A stretch of DNA of 24,455 bases from Planctomycetota bacterium (GCA_029259675.1 JAJDES010000215.1:1-24455), one strand, 5' to 3'; numbered from the stretch's first letter, positions 1 to 7,721 are shown. Notes: generated by a model not told the origin, from the sequence alone. Made by a program: numbers and translations.

Positions 1-1
1 C

Positions 2-856
2 TGCGCCGCCGCAGCGCTGGAACGCGGCAGCGAACACCCGATCGGGCGGGCCCTGCACGCCGCGTGGAGTCAAGCGCTCCCCAACGTGGAGGATTTTGAA
101 GCCCTGCCGGGCATCGGCGTGCGCGGCAGGATTGGGGACAATGAGCTCGCCCTCAGTCGTTCGAGCCACACCGCCCGCAACTGCAGCGTCGTTGCGCTCC
201 GCGCAGGCTCCAAACTCATCGCTGAATTCGACCTGATCGGCGAGATACGCCAGGGCGCTGCCCAAGCCAAGCGTGAATTGCGCCAACAAAAATTGGCTCC
301 GATCATGCTTACCGGTGACGGCCGCGGCGCGGCCCAGGCAGTCGCGAATGAGCTTGAGATCGACTTCCGAGCGGAGCTCATGCCGGCGGACAAAGTCGCC
401 GCGATTATTGAGATGCGGCAACAGGGAACGCTATTTGTCGGCGACGGGCTCAATGACTCGGCTGCCATGGGCGCTGCGGAGGTTGCGGTCAGCATGCCAA
501 GTTCTGCGCAACCTTCGATCCATGCCTCGGGCATTGCGCTCGTGCGCGGCGAATTGAGCACGTTGCCTTGGCTCATTCAATTGTCGCAGCGAGCTGAGCG
601 GATGGCTCGCGCCAACCTGGCTTGGGCCTTCGCGTACAACGGCTTGGGCCTGTGGTTGGCTGCCAGCGGTCGATTGACGCCCATCTTCGCCGCCAGCGCC
701 ATGGTGGTCTCCAGCGCCCTCGTCGTAATTCGTTCCGGCCGACTGCGCAGTGCCGGTGGGGCGCCGCCAAAAATACACACCACGACGGCCGATTCTACGC
801 ACTTCGGCCCGGCCCGGCCCGCTGCCGAGTCCGGTAGCCTTCCAGTTTCCGGATAA
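2..856 (+). CDS. Cu+-type P1B ATPase, C-terminal part (CcoI/FixI-like), 5' truncated by window
   Basis: The reading frame is open from the left edge, so the N-terminal metal-binding and first membrane domains lie outside the window. The 284 visible residues hold the soluble nucleotide-binding part with the CPx-ATPase HP motif (EHPIGRAL, local residues 11-18), the TGDG hinge motif (about 104-107) and GDGLND (147-152). Two closing membrane helices follow, with the YN and MxxSS residues typical of Cu(I) P1B-1 pumps. A tail of about 30 residues after the last helix has no obvious role. These pumps move Cu(I) across the inner membrane. The genes that follow (polyferredoxin, HCxGMCGG membrane protein) are the usual cbb3 oxidase maturation partners, so I infer a CcoI/FixI role in supplying copper to that oxidase. 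A general CopA exporter is the alternative. The stop is 9 nt before the next start, so an operon is likely. Confidence 0.88.
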   Translation, partial: CAAAALERGSEHPIGRALHAAWSQALPNVEDFEALPGIGVRGRIGDNELALSRSSHTARNCSVVALRAGSKLIAEFDLIGEIRQGAAQAKRELRQQKLAPIMLTGDGRGAAQAVANELEIDFRAELMPADKVAAIIEMRQQGTLFVGDGLNDSAAMGAAEVAVSMPSSAQPSIHASGIALVRGELSTLPWLIQLSQRAERMARANLAWAFAYNGLGLWLAASGRLTPIFAASAMVVSSALVVIRSGRLRSAGGAPPKIHTTTADSTHFGPARPAAESGSLPVSG

Positions 857-865
857 GTCCAAGAG

Positions 866-1813
866 ATGAAGGCTGACCAACAAACGAGCCCATTCCAGCG
901 CATTCTAATCGGCGTCGATGATGAAGGTCGATCCGATGCTGCCGTTTGGGTCGGCGCAACATTGGCAGAAGCCTTCCACTCCCAAGTGGAATTAATCCAC
1001 TCCGTTGACTTGCCGGACGTGGAGCACGATCAGAACTCGCCCTCCTCGCTGAAGACGGATCTCGCTGCGCTCAATGCACAATTGCTGATGGGTGCCTGGA
1101 AGACTCAACTAGCGCGGTTGAAAAGTGTGCTCGAAGGATCCGTTCTAGCTCGCGTACCCGAGCAGGAATTGCTGCACGTTACTTCGCTTTCTCCGCAACG
1201 GGCGATCTTGGAACGCTCCAAATTGTTTGGTGCCGATCTCATACTGCTCGGCCCCCACAGGGAACGCGATAGCTTTGATTTCGGAAGCACAGCTCGCTCT
1301 ATCCTGGCCCAGGCGAGTGCGCCCGTTTGGATTCAAAAAGAATCGCCGCGCACAATACGAAACATTCTCGTGCCCGTTGACTTGTCCTTGGATTCGCACA
1401 AAACACTGCAAGCTGCGCGCACACTGGCATCAAAGTTCGCTGCTGAGGTGCGCGTCATGCACTGCCTCACCCCTCCCGCCTTCACGGGCTCGACACTGGG
1501 CAGCGAAGCCAGCTGCACCCCGCTCACTTACATCTACGGAGAAATGCGCTCCGTTCAAAAGCGTCAACTGCAAGAGTTGGTGCAAGAGTTCGACTGGCAG
1601 GGCGTTCCCCACCGCACTTCCTATTGGGAAGGCGACCCCTCCACCCAAATCCTGTCCGAAGCCCAGTCGACCGACCTTGTGGTCATGGGTACCCACGGCC
1701 GGACGGGGTTGGCCTCGTCTGTCTTGGGCGGCGTCGCCTATCGCGTGCTGCGCAATTCACAAGTTCCGATTCTCGCAGTTAGACATCCCAACAGAAATTG
1801 GCTCTTCTCTTGA
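866..1813 (+). CDS. Tandem UspA-domain universal stress protein
   Basis: This 315-residue protein has two UspA folds, at about residues 11-157 and 164-306. Each opens with the typical first strand and acidic loop (ILIGVDD and ILVPVDLS). The second domain ends in a near-complete nucleotide-binding motif, GTHGRTG followed by GG at 288-289, where the family usually has G-S/T. The first domain keeps only a degenerate version (LGPHRERD and a later GS), so nucleotide binding there is doubtful. It is cytoplasmic, with no signal or membrane segment. The ATG lies 9 nt after the ATPase stop, with a weak purine-rich AAGAG just upstream. It sits inside a cbb3 maturation cluster, which suggests co-expression under oxygen limitation or redox stress. 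That role is inferred from context; the family call is firm. Confidence 0.9.
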   Translation: MKADQQTSPFQRILIGVDDEGRSDAAVWVGATLAEAFHSQVELIHSVDLPDVEHDQNSPSSLKTDLAALNAQLLMGAWKTQLARLKSVLEGSVLARVPEQELLHVTSLSPQRAILERSKLFGADLILLGPHRERDSFDFGSTARSILAQASAPVWIQKESPRTIRNILVPVDLSLDSHKTLQAARTLASKFAAEVRVMHCLTPPAFTGSTLGSEASCTPLTYIYGEMRSVQKRQLQELVQEFDWQGVPHRTSYWEGDPSTQILSEAQSTDLVVMGTHGRTGLASSVLGGVAYRVLRNSQVPILAVRHPNRNWLFS

Positions 1814-1834
1814 TGAGTTTCGAATTGCCTCGCT

Positions 1835-2752
1835 ATGCCGCTCGGGAATAAACGCAACAGCATCGCCTATGGCCTGACTGCAGCAGCGAAGCGCATGCAT
1901 CGCTACACGGTCTACCGCTGGCTTGTCGGCATCAGCTTCACGCTGTCCATCGCCTTGCTTTCGACTTCGGGCATGATGCGATTCGACATGTGGGGCGGAC
2001 GACACCTTTATCTCGGCCAGGAAGTCGGGCTTGTAGAAGCTGCAAAAGCTTTCGCCTTCCCCTTCCTGGCAATCAACATCGTCATTATCGTCGTTAGCCG
2101 TTTCTTGGGTCGCTACTTGTGTGGCTTCGTATGTCCGGTCGGCGCCTTGGCACGACTCGGCGAGTGGTTTCGTTGGCGCGAAAAAAAGAGTCACGTTCGC
2201 TTTCTGCAAGCGAGCTCCCTGTTTGTCATTTCGCTCTTGTTGTCGGCCATCACCTTCACTTTCTGGGTTTCCTGGGACGTATTCGTAGAGGGTTCCACAC
2301 TGGCGATCTCGCTTTCTGCAAGCGCCTTGCTGGGCACGGCCCTGGTTTTCTTCGGCATCGTCAGTGGCCTCGGCTTGCGCTTCTGCCGCGACCTGTGTCC
2401 TTCGGGCGTGTACTTCGCCCTGCTTGGGACTGAAACCAACAACGGCATTTCATTTCCGCACCCGGACGCTTGCACCAATTGCAAAGCTTGCGAAAGCGTG
2501 TGCCCGATGGATCTGTCGCCGCGCGAGCTCGACCTCGAGCCCGTTCGCCAAGGCATGGGGCTTTATCCCGACGATCTGTCGAATCACGCGCTTTGCATTC
2601 GTTGCGGGGATTGCGTGGCCGCCTGCGAAGGCACCACAGGCAGGAATGAAACCCCCACGCCCCTGCACATGGGATGGCTGCACCGCGAACCTGCCAACGC
2701 GGAGAAAGTTGCGGAGCTAACGAAGGCCGGTCGCGCAGACTCCGATTCGTGA
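1835..2752 (+). CDS. Membrane polyferredoxin, NapH/CcoG-like (short form)
   Basis: This 305-residue protein has four predicted membrane helices (about 29-46, 73-90, 124-148, 155-180) and a C-terminal ferredoxin part. Two CxxxCP motifs sit at membrane edges (Cys96/Cys100 in CGFVCP, Cys184/Cys188 in CRDLCP). Two [4Fe-4S] motifs follow: CTNCKACESVCP (213-223) and CIRCGDCVAACE (254-264). Members of this superfamily (NapH, NosR C-terminus, CcoG/RdxA/FixG) pass electrons across or along the membrane. Its place between a CPx ATPase and an HCxGMCGG protein points to a CcoG-like role in copper reduction for cbb3 assembly. Classical CcoG is much longer and has a C-terminal immunoglobulin-like domain that is absent here, so NapH-like is the safer family name. 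No good ribosome site precedes the ATG. The gene overlaps the next by 4 nt. Confidence 0.85.
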   Translation: MPLGNKRNSIAYGLTAAAKRMHRYTVYRWLVGISFTLSIALLSTSGMMRFDMWGGRHLYLGQEVGLVEAAKAFAFPFLAINIVIIVVSRFLGRYLCGFVCPVGALARLGEWFRWREKKSHVRFLQASSLFVISLLLSAITFTFWVSWDVFVEGSTLAISLSASALLGTALVFFGIVSGLGLRFCRDLCPSGVYFALLGTETNNGISFPHPDACTNCKACESVCPMDLSPRELDLEPVRQGMGLYPDDLSNHALCIRCGDCVAACEGTTGRNETPTPLHMGWLHREPANAEKVAELTKAGRADSDS

Positions 2753-3495
2753 TCGCATTCATCCCCTTCTTGGCCCTGGGGCTGCTCGGATCACTGCATT
2801 GCGCCGGGATGTGCGGCGGTTTCGCGATCATTGCCGGAAGCCTGCACAAGCCAGACAGTCGACTTCCCGCACTGGCTTACGAATTGGCATACATCGGCGG
2901 CAAGGCCCTGACCTACGGCATTCTTGGCTTGCTTTGTCATCTCTCCGTCGCGGCGCTCACTGGCGGCCATGATCAAGCCGTCACGTACGCCGGCCCTGCA
3001 ATCCACACCAGCGGCGCGCGCCTGGTTGCAGCTTGGCTTGCAGGCGGAACCCTCATCTTGATCGGGCTGAAGCACTTGGGCCTGCAGCTGCCCAAATTCA
3101 CCCGTGCGTACCGCCTGCGACCGCTTTGGCAACGCAGCATTGGAGAAGCCTGGAAAGCTGTTCGCTCACTTCCCGGCATGACCGGCAGCTTCGCCATTGG
3201 AGTCATGACCGGCTTGTTGCCCTGTGGACTTTCGTGGAGCGCCATTTTGCTGGGGGCACCAAACGATCCGCTGCTCGCGTTCTTGGGTCCCGTGGCATTT
3301 GGATTCAGTACGGCACCGACCCTCATCCTTTCCGCCCGAGCCGGGAAATTCGTAAGCCTGCGCGCTGGAAATTGGCCTCGAAAATTAATTGGCCCCGCCT
3401 TGGTCTTGCTCGGGTTTCTGACCTTGGCTCGTGGAGGCCTCCCCGGCTCAGCCCCCTTGACCCCCGAATGCTGCGCACATCCCGAAGGTCCGTGA
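2749..3495 (+). CDS. TauE/SafE-like membrane protein with HCxGMCGG motif (CcoH/UreH-like)
   Basis: I choose the GTG at 2749, which overlaps the upstream TGA in a GTGA junction typical of translational coupling. It also starts the protein directly at its first membrane helix. An upstream GTG at 2674 would add 25 polar residues and a 79-nt overlap. The 248-residue product is almost wholly hydrophobic, with six or seven helices. The first contains GSLHCAGMCGGF (His17, Cys18, Cys22), a putative metal or thiol site, and the second half has the matching GLLPCGLSW. Proteins of this kind are usually annotated as sulfite exporter TauE/SafE family, and many are encoded beside ccoG/ccoI. I infer a part in copper handling during cbb3 oxidase maturation. 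Direct sulfite export is not supported by anything visible. Confidence 0.85.
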   Translation: MIAFIPFLALGLLGSLHCAGMCGGFAIIAGSLHKPDSRLPALAYELAYIGGKALTYGILGLLCHLSVAALTGGHDQAVTYAGPAIHTSGARLVAAWLAGGTLILIGLKHLGLQLPKFTRAYRLRPLWQRSIGEAWKAVRSLPGMTGSFAIGVMTGLLPCGLSWSAILLGAPNDPLLAFLGPVAFGFSTAPTLILSARAGKFVSLRAGNWPRKLIGPALVLLGFLTLARGGLPGSAPLTPECCAHPEGP

Positions 3496-3521
3496 GATCG
3501 GGCCGGAGCTGAGGGCTCACC

Positions 3522-3538
3522 GGACTATTGCGTAGTCC
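3522..3538. other. Short perfect hairpin between oxidase-maturation cluster and response regulator
   Basis: GGACTA and TAGTCC form a 6-bp stem around a 5-nt loop (TTGCG), 26 nt after the upstream stop. No T-run follows, so it is a poor intrinsic terminator. It may be an attenuator, an operator or chance. Confidence 0.3.
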
Positions 3539-3656
3539 TGTGGCAACATGAGCGCAGGCTCCCCCCCCAAGCAACCCGACGGGCCTTGGCGCAATTACAA
3601 TGCGGCCCATGAATCGAGCAGCCTTTCGCACCTTTGCGCACCGGAAAACTGAAGCT

Positions 3657-4322
3657 ATGGAACCGACTCAAGCGAAGATTGACTTATACCTCGTTGATGA
3701 TCACTCCATCATCCGTGCAGCGTTTAAGAGCCTTCTGAATAAGCAAGAGGCATTCCGAGTTGTCGGCGACCAGGGTGATGCGCGCAAGGCCATTGAGGAA
3801 ATTGCCGAGCTTCGACCCGACGTCATCCTCTTGGATATCACGATGCCCGGGATGTCGGGCTTGGACGCGATCGGGCCGATTCGCAAGGCCGTACCCCGGG
3901 CCAAAGTGCTGATGCTCACGCATCACGAGGGTGACAGCTTTGTCCAACAAGCGTTGGATGCGGGAGCCGAGGGCTACCTATCCAAGGATTCCGAACCTGT
4001 TGAATTGGCCCTGGCGATCCAAGCTGTGCACCGTGGTGATCTCTATGTTTCACCCAAAGTCGCCTCAGCTCTTGTGCGCGGTGTTCGCCCCAATGCTGAC
4101 GGAACTTCCGCCCCCAGTCGCATCGCCGGACTGACCCCGAGGGAGCGGCAAGTGTTCCAACTGCTTGCCCTGGGACGCGCCAACAAGGAAGTTGCGCGCG
4201 AACTCGAGATGAGCTTGGGCACGGCCAAGAAGCACCGGGAAAACCTGCAACGCAAACTAGACTGCCACTCCGCCGCTGAATTGGCCCGCTTGGCCATTCG
4301 CGAAGGGCTGTTGAACGCGTAG
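3657..4322 (+). CDS. NarL/FixJ-family response regulator
   Basis: This 221-residue two-domain regulator has an N-terminal receiver domain with the acidic pair Asp14/Asp15, phospho-acceptor Asp60 (LLDITMPGMSG), Thr88 and Lys110, all at the expected spacing. A C-terminal LuxR-type helix-turn-helix (about 157-219) opens with GLTPRERQV and has the recognition region around SLGTAKKHREN. I chose the ATG at 3657 because it puts the first receiver strand about ten residues in, as is usual. An in-frame ATG at 3600 would add 19 residues with no counterpart in the family. No histidine kinase is present in the window, so it is an orphan here. Its position just after the oxidase-maturation genes suggests a redox or oxygen response, by inference only. 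The final 95 bp and the 3' flank recur in degenerate form near 7394. Confidence 0.9.
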   Translation: MEPTQAKIDLYLVDDHSIIRAAFKSLLNKQEAFRVVGDQGDARKAIEEIAELRPDVILLDITMPGMSGLDAIGPIRKAVPRAKVLMLTHHEGDSFVQQALDAGAEGYLSKDSEPVELALAIQAVHRGDLYVSPKVASALVRGVRPNADGTSAPSRIAGLTPRERQVFQLLALGRANKEVARELEMSLGTAKKHRENLQRKLDCHSAAELARLAIREGLLNA

Positions 4323-4541
4323 CCGCACGAACCGACGCCCTATGCGGGATAAGCCCCACGTGTGGCCGCCCGCACACGGGCTCTTTTGAGAGGCACAGCT
4401 CCGAGCAATACGGGCGCCTGAGACGCATCGCTTCCGCAAGACTGCGCTCCCCCCTGGGCACACCTGGGTGTCCATCTCGCTCCCTGTTCGGCTGGCCTAA
4501 GCGTTGGCCCTGCTGCGATCGCACGCCCGCTCTTTGGGTGC
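4228..4541 (+). repeat. Direct repeat copy 1 (response-regulator 3' end plus 3' flank)
   Basis: This 314-bp stretch covers the last 95 bp of the response-regulator gene and about 220 bp of untranslated flank. It matches 7394-7721 in the same orientation. Shared blocks include CGCTTGGCCATTCGCGAAGG before the stop, TAGCCGCAC at the stop, GCACAGCTCCGAG, and CAAGACTGCGCTC. By eye about three quarters of positions agree, with several small indels. The non-coding part is as well kept as the coding part. Confidence 0.85.
4353..4387 (+). terminator. Candidate intrinsic terminator of the response regulator
   Basis: GCCC (4353-4356) pairs with GGGC (4378-4381), and GTGTG (4360-4364) with CGCAC (4371-4375, one G-U pair). 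A small internal loop separates the two stems and TCTTTT follows. It lies 30 nt after the stop codon. Confidence 0.5.
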
Positions 4542-4606
4542 CCATTGAAAGGGATCAAAGGCAGAGCAACATCTCTTGCGTTACTTGCAAGGCGGAGGGC
4601 CTGCCA

Positions 4607-4822
4607 CTCGGGATTCATGTTGATGTTGACGCGTCCGGTCCCCCGCTCTTCGGATATCTCGATGACCACGGCGATCACAAGGCGAAGGAGGGATGCTTCG
4701 TTTGGAAAAACTCCGGCGACGTGCGCTCTCCGTTTGATTTCGCGCTTGAGTCGATCAATTTCGTTCGCGCTACGCACGTGGCCGCGATGAGATTCGGGCA
4801 TAGTCACCCGGTTGCAATCGGC
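4607..4822 (-). pseudogene. IS256 (mutator)-family transposase, C-terminal remnant
   Basis: Read on the minus strand, this stretch encodes MPESHR, then a block close to the family's conserved NxLERLNREIKRR (here NEIDRLKREIKRR), then FPNEASLLRLV and EISEE, ending near NMNPE. This matches the last 65-70 residues of the IS256-type transposase subgroup with the C-terminal pattern LPExHR...ERLNREIKRRTRV..FPNEAS.LRLV. The DDE catalytic residues and the rest of the roughly 400-residue protein are missing. The frame runs on past the expected C-terminus into the duplicated non-coding flank. Changes at usually conserved positions (ERLN to DRLK, EEW to EER) also indicate decay. No terminal inverted repeats were found. 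It marks an old insertion in this disturbed region. Confidence 0.75.
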
Positions 4823-5134
4823 CCTTAAGACCCGATCTTTCGTTCGAGCCCCAATCGCTTGTACGCCGCGATCCTCATTAAATCATTGCATAGCAATGCT
4901 TTATGCCATCCCTTCCACCCGTTGGCATGGGCCTTGCACTTGTAAGTTCGTTCAAGCGGAACCCCAACGGAAGTTTCAATCCGTGTGCGAAGGAAACAAC
5001 TCACTCGTGCAAACAATGACCGTCAAACGTCCTCTTGTTAAGCAACCGAGCTTCGACACTTCTGAACCACACGAGTTTCTTTTCCACCTAGACACTTCTG
5101 ATTTGGCCGCAACCCTCAATCTAGAAAGAGCATC

Positions 5135-5338
5135 ATGCAACCTCGCAGAGTCGTCGTAAGCATCGAATTACTAACTGATAAGCGTGTCCCTGAACTAAGG
5201 GATAAGGCGTTTTGGAGCAAAGCTCTGTCTAAGCAAGCGCTTCTCCCCCGCGGCTCCGATGCGACTGCCGTTCAACGCGTGCAAGTGAATGTCATTCGAC
5301 CGACCAAGCCTGAACGCGGTGGAAAAGCACGCTTATAG
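5135..5338 (+). CDS. Possible small protein, unknown function
   Basis: A 67-residue frame starts at an ATG preceded by AGAAAGAG 8-15 nt upstream, a plausible though weak ribosome site. The protein reads as a strand-helix-strand pattern: hydrophobic VVVSIELL near the start, a charged helix around PELRDKAFW, then VQRVQVNVI and a basic tail. The alternation looks more protein-like than the shadow frames around it. I do not recognise a family. It stands alone in a gene-poor stretch between the transposase remnant and the BON gene, so it could equally be a chance frame. Confidence 0.35.
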   Translation: MQPRRVVVSIELLTDKRVPELRDKAFWSKALSKQALLPRGSDATAVQRVQVNVIRPTKPERGGKARL

Positions 5339-5790
5339 ACCGAACGTCACCGATCCGGTGAAGAGAAACCTGCGAGCTGGGCCGAACCCTACCCGTGGGT
5401 TAATCACTTCTGAGCCAAGAGCTTCGATTCTCAGTCATTCTAGTGAATGGCTCCATTCTCATTCTCTGAATCAGTAGCGGCAATCCAAGGCATTCGGCCC
5501 CTGAAGCGCTAATTGAAAAGCACCCATTAGCGATCAAAGCTCGACGCTTCCAAGCAGACGATGCCGAAGGCCAGATAGAGCCGCCAATCGGAATCTCGGA
5601 CAATTCAGCAAGACTTCACTCGGTGCTTGCTGACGAGCAATACATACCACAGTGCCATACCACCAATGACCTAATCGTCTCCGTTGTTTCATCCCAAAAA
5701 AACACGGAGGAATGGCCATTAGGCTCCAATGCGCGCACTTTCGTGTGCGCAAGCATGCAACGCCAAGCAGTAGGAACCCCAAATACCCCC
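5339..5790. other. Gene-poor interval upstream of the BON gene
   Basis: No convincing gene, RNA or terminator was seen. An open frame joins the BON frame from 5623, but its first 56 residues look unlike either a signal peptide or a BON domain. They are probably untranslated leader. Base composition looks more AT-rich than the window average. Confidence 0.4.
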
Positions 5791-7326
5791 ATGCTCTTCC
5801 ATTCAGTAGGACTCACGACGCTAGCAAGCCTCAGCGCAGCTTTTGTATCACCCACGGCCCAAGATCACACAAGCAGCAACCCTTATCAGGACCGTCAGAT
5901 TCAAGCTGCACTGGAAGACCGCTTTTCCCTGGACCCGATCGTTCATTCCAACGGCATCGATGTCAGCGTTGACAATGGGATTGTCGAGCTCAGTGGATTC
6001 GTACCCACTCTGTTGGAAAAGAGTCGCTCGACAAACCTCTCCGAATTGGTAAGAGGCGTCAGTGTCGTCGTAAATTACATTCAAGTTCGACCGACTCCTT
6101 CCAGGACAGACGCTGACCTCATTAGAGATTTGCGGCGTTCTCTGCTGGAAGACCCAGCCACTGAACTTCAAGAGTTGGATGTATCTGTGACTCCTGGCGG
6201 TGCGGTAACACTTTCCGGATCCGTCGATTCGTGGGGAGAACGAGAATTGGCAGAGCTAGTTGTTGCAAGCGTACGCGGAGTAACCGCTGTTCAAAACCAA
6301 CTTCAAGTGAGGGCCTCAGGCAATCGCCCTGACGCAGAGATCCAAGCGGACATAAACGGGCTACTACGTTGGAGCATTTATGTCGATCATGAGCTGGTTC
6401 GGGTTCGAGTCGTTAATGGCGTTGTTTACCTGTCCGGGGTAGTGGCTAGCGCTGCGGAGAAAAAGCGCGCATGGCTTTATGCACTGCGATCCGGAGCCAC
6501 AAAGGTAGAGAACGAACTTGAAGTAGCGCACTGGGCGCGCGACGCCAGTTTTCGCGGAAAAAAGTATGAATCCATTACTGAAGAATCGATCGCCATGGCG
6601 ATCGAGCGAAACCTACGACTCGACCCGCGAATAGCCAGTTCAGAGATTTCAATCGAAGTGCGGAACGGAACGGCCAGTTTGTCGGGCATCGTAAGAAGCT
6701 TGCGCGCCTATAGATCTGCCAACTTGCTTGCACTGGAGACAGTTGGCGTCAATCGCGTAAAAAATCACCTCAAGGTTCGCCCAAAGTCCCGCGAAGACAT
6801 TCAACTGGCTCAAGCAGTCCGCCAAGCACTGAAACGTGACCCCCATGTGGATCGCTTCGAACTCAAAGTTTCAGCCCGCGGTGGAGTCATATACCTTGGC
6901 GGTACTGTGGACTCACACTTGGAGCGAGCCAAAGCTGAGGAAGTTGCAGACCGTGTCTGGGGCGCGATTGACGTGGCCAACACAATCATCGTCAAGCGCG
7001 AGACTGCTGTGAGTTTCGATCCGAGCATGGATTCCTCCGAACTGACAACTCTCAGTCTTTACGAGGGTTCTGGGCCCAGAGCCACCCACATCAGAGACGA
7101 AGTTATTGAAGCCAATATCGAGGACCTTTTGCGGTGGAGCGTGTATGTGAACGCTGACCGGCTTGCTGTAGTCGTTGTAGACGGTGCCGCCACCCTTAGC
7201 GGCACTGTAGGAGCTCCTGCGGAGCGTGAAGTAGCACGAAGGATTGCAATAGCAGGGGGCGCCGCAATAGTTCGAGACAAACTTCGCATTGAACCCGGAA
7301 CAATCGAAGCGAGCTATGTCCGCTGA
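5791..7326 (+). CDS. Exported six-BON-domain protein
   Basis: I chose the ATG at 5791 because it gives a signal-peptide-like start (MLFHSVGLTTLASLSAAFVS) that ends near an AQD site. The 511-residue product then carries six BON domains at about 35-100, 107-174, 181-246, 264-330, 335-402 and 437-503. Each shows the strand-turn motif of the family (for example IVELSGFV, AVTLSGSV, VVYLSGVV, TASLSGIV, VIYLGGTV, AATLSGTV). Domains 3 and 6 share the unusual LLRWS(I/V)YV motif, so the protein looks like a three-domain unit duplicated once. BON domains (OsmY-like) bind phospholipid and occur in envelope stress proteins and secretins. A periplasmic or envelope role is the reasonable inference. It lies alone between the two copies of the regulator-tail repeat. 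Its codon use appears less GC-rich than its neighbours, which may point to transfer. Confidence 0.85.
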   Translation: MLFHSVGLTTLASLSAAFVSPTAQDHTSSNPYQDRQIQAALEDRFSLDPIVHSNGIDVSVDNGIVELSGFVPTLLEKSRSTNLSELVRGVSVVVNYIQVRPTPSRTDADLIRDLRRSLLEDPATELQELDVSVTPGGAVTLSGSVDSWGERELAELVVASVRGVTAVQNQLQVRASGNRPDAEIQADINGLLRWSIYVDHELVRVRVVNGVVYLSGVVASAAEKKRAWLYALRSGATKVENELEVAHWARDASFRGKKYESITEESIAMAIERNLRLDPRIASSEISIEVRNGTASLSGIVRSLRAYRSANLLALETVGVNRVKNHLKVRPKSREDIQLAQAVRQALKRDPHVDRFELKVSARGGVIYLGGTVDSHLERAKAEEVADRVWGAIDVANTIIVKRETAVSFDPSMDSSELTTLSLYEGSGPRATHIRDEVIEANIEDLLRWSVYVNADRLAVVVVDGAATLSGTVGAPAEREVARRIAIAGGAAIVRDKLRIEPGTIEASYVR

Positions 7327-7393
7327 TGCTCATCGCGACCAGCCCGAATCATGGACTACTCCATTACAATGGTCCACTGCACCATGACAATTG

Positions 7394-7489
7394 AGAAGCA
7401 CCCGGAAGAATCTGCAACGCAAGCACGGCTGTCACTCCACAGCTAAACTGGTCCGCTTGGCCATTCGCGAAGGCCTATTGATCTCTTAG
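7394..7489 (+). pseudogene. LuxR-type HTH tail remnant of a response regulator
   Basis: Aligned with the intact gene at 3657-4322, this piece keeps the end of the helix-turn-helix (LAIREGLL then a TAG stop at 7487-7489). It has a 1-nt insertion near 7410 (GAATCTGC against AACCTGC) that breaks the frame, and an in-frame TAA follows soon after. Everything before the recognition helix is missing. It is therefore a dead fragment, most simply left by duplication and later deletion. An independent paralogue that has since decayed would look the same. Confidence 0.75.
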
Positions 7490-7500
7490 CCGCACCACAA

Positions 7501-7541
7501 CGCCCACCTGTTGCGGGGATTCCCCCCCCAGTAGGTGGGCG
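7501..7541 (+). terminator. GC-rich hairpin after the regulator remnant
   Basis: CGCCCACCT (7501-7509) and AGGTGGGCG (7533-7541) form a perfect 9-bp stem, with an inner GGGG-ATT-CCCC stem. No proper T-run follows. It occupies the place of the copy-1 terminator hairpin although its bases differ. It may be a relic terminator or a structured RNA element. Confidence 0.4.
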
Positions 7542-7721
7542 CGCGCGCTCAAGTGCTATTGAGAAGCACAGCTCCGAGAGGCACGGACGCCTGAGACGCG
7601 CCGCCTCCACAAGACTGCGCTCTCCCCTGGGCGCGCATGGATGTCCAACTCGGTCCCTAATCGGCTGGGCTAATCATTGGACCCTGCGCCCGATCGCGCG
7701 CCCGCCCCGGGGGCGGCCCAC

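Larger units (their letters stand above)
7394..7721 (+). repeat. Direct repeat copy 2 of the response-regulator tail and flank
   Basis: This 328-bp stretch is a diverged direct copy of 4228-4541. It begins at GAGAAGCAC, matching AAGAAGCAC at 4227, and fades near GGCGGCCCA. The hairpin following the stop has different bases but is still a hairpin. The flank blocks GCACAGCTCCGAG and CAAGACTGCGCTC are exact. No receiver-domain sequence lies upstream. Confidence 0.85.

Noticed and set aside
431..883. Minus-strand frame opposite the copper ATPase
   Set aside because: It overlaps the clear ATPase motifs and has low-complexity, Arg/Gly-rich content without family features.
2674..2748. Longer N-terminus for the HCxGMCGG membrane protein
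   Set aside because: It would add a basic, Gly/Arg-rich segment and overlap the previous gene by 79 nt. The GTGA junction at 2749 is more typical.
4340..4807. Complete 155-residue minus-strand gene
   Set aside because: Only the first part matches a transposase. The rest is the antisense of the repeated flank of the response regulator, so it is a remnant with chance read-through.
4812..5159. Plus-strand 115-residue frame after the transposase remnant
   Set aside because: No ribosome site and atypical composition (many Cys, Ser, Thr). A minus-strand frame here (4825-5016) vaguely resembles transposase C-termini, but too weakly to call.
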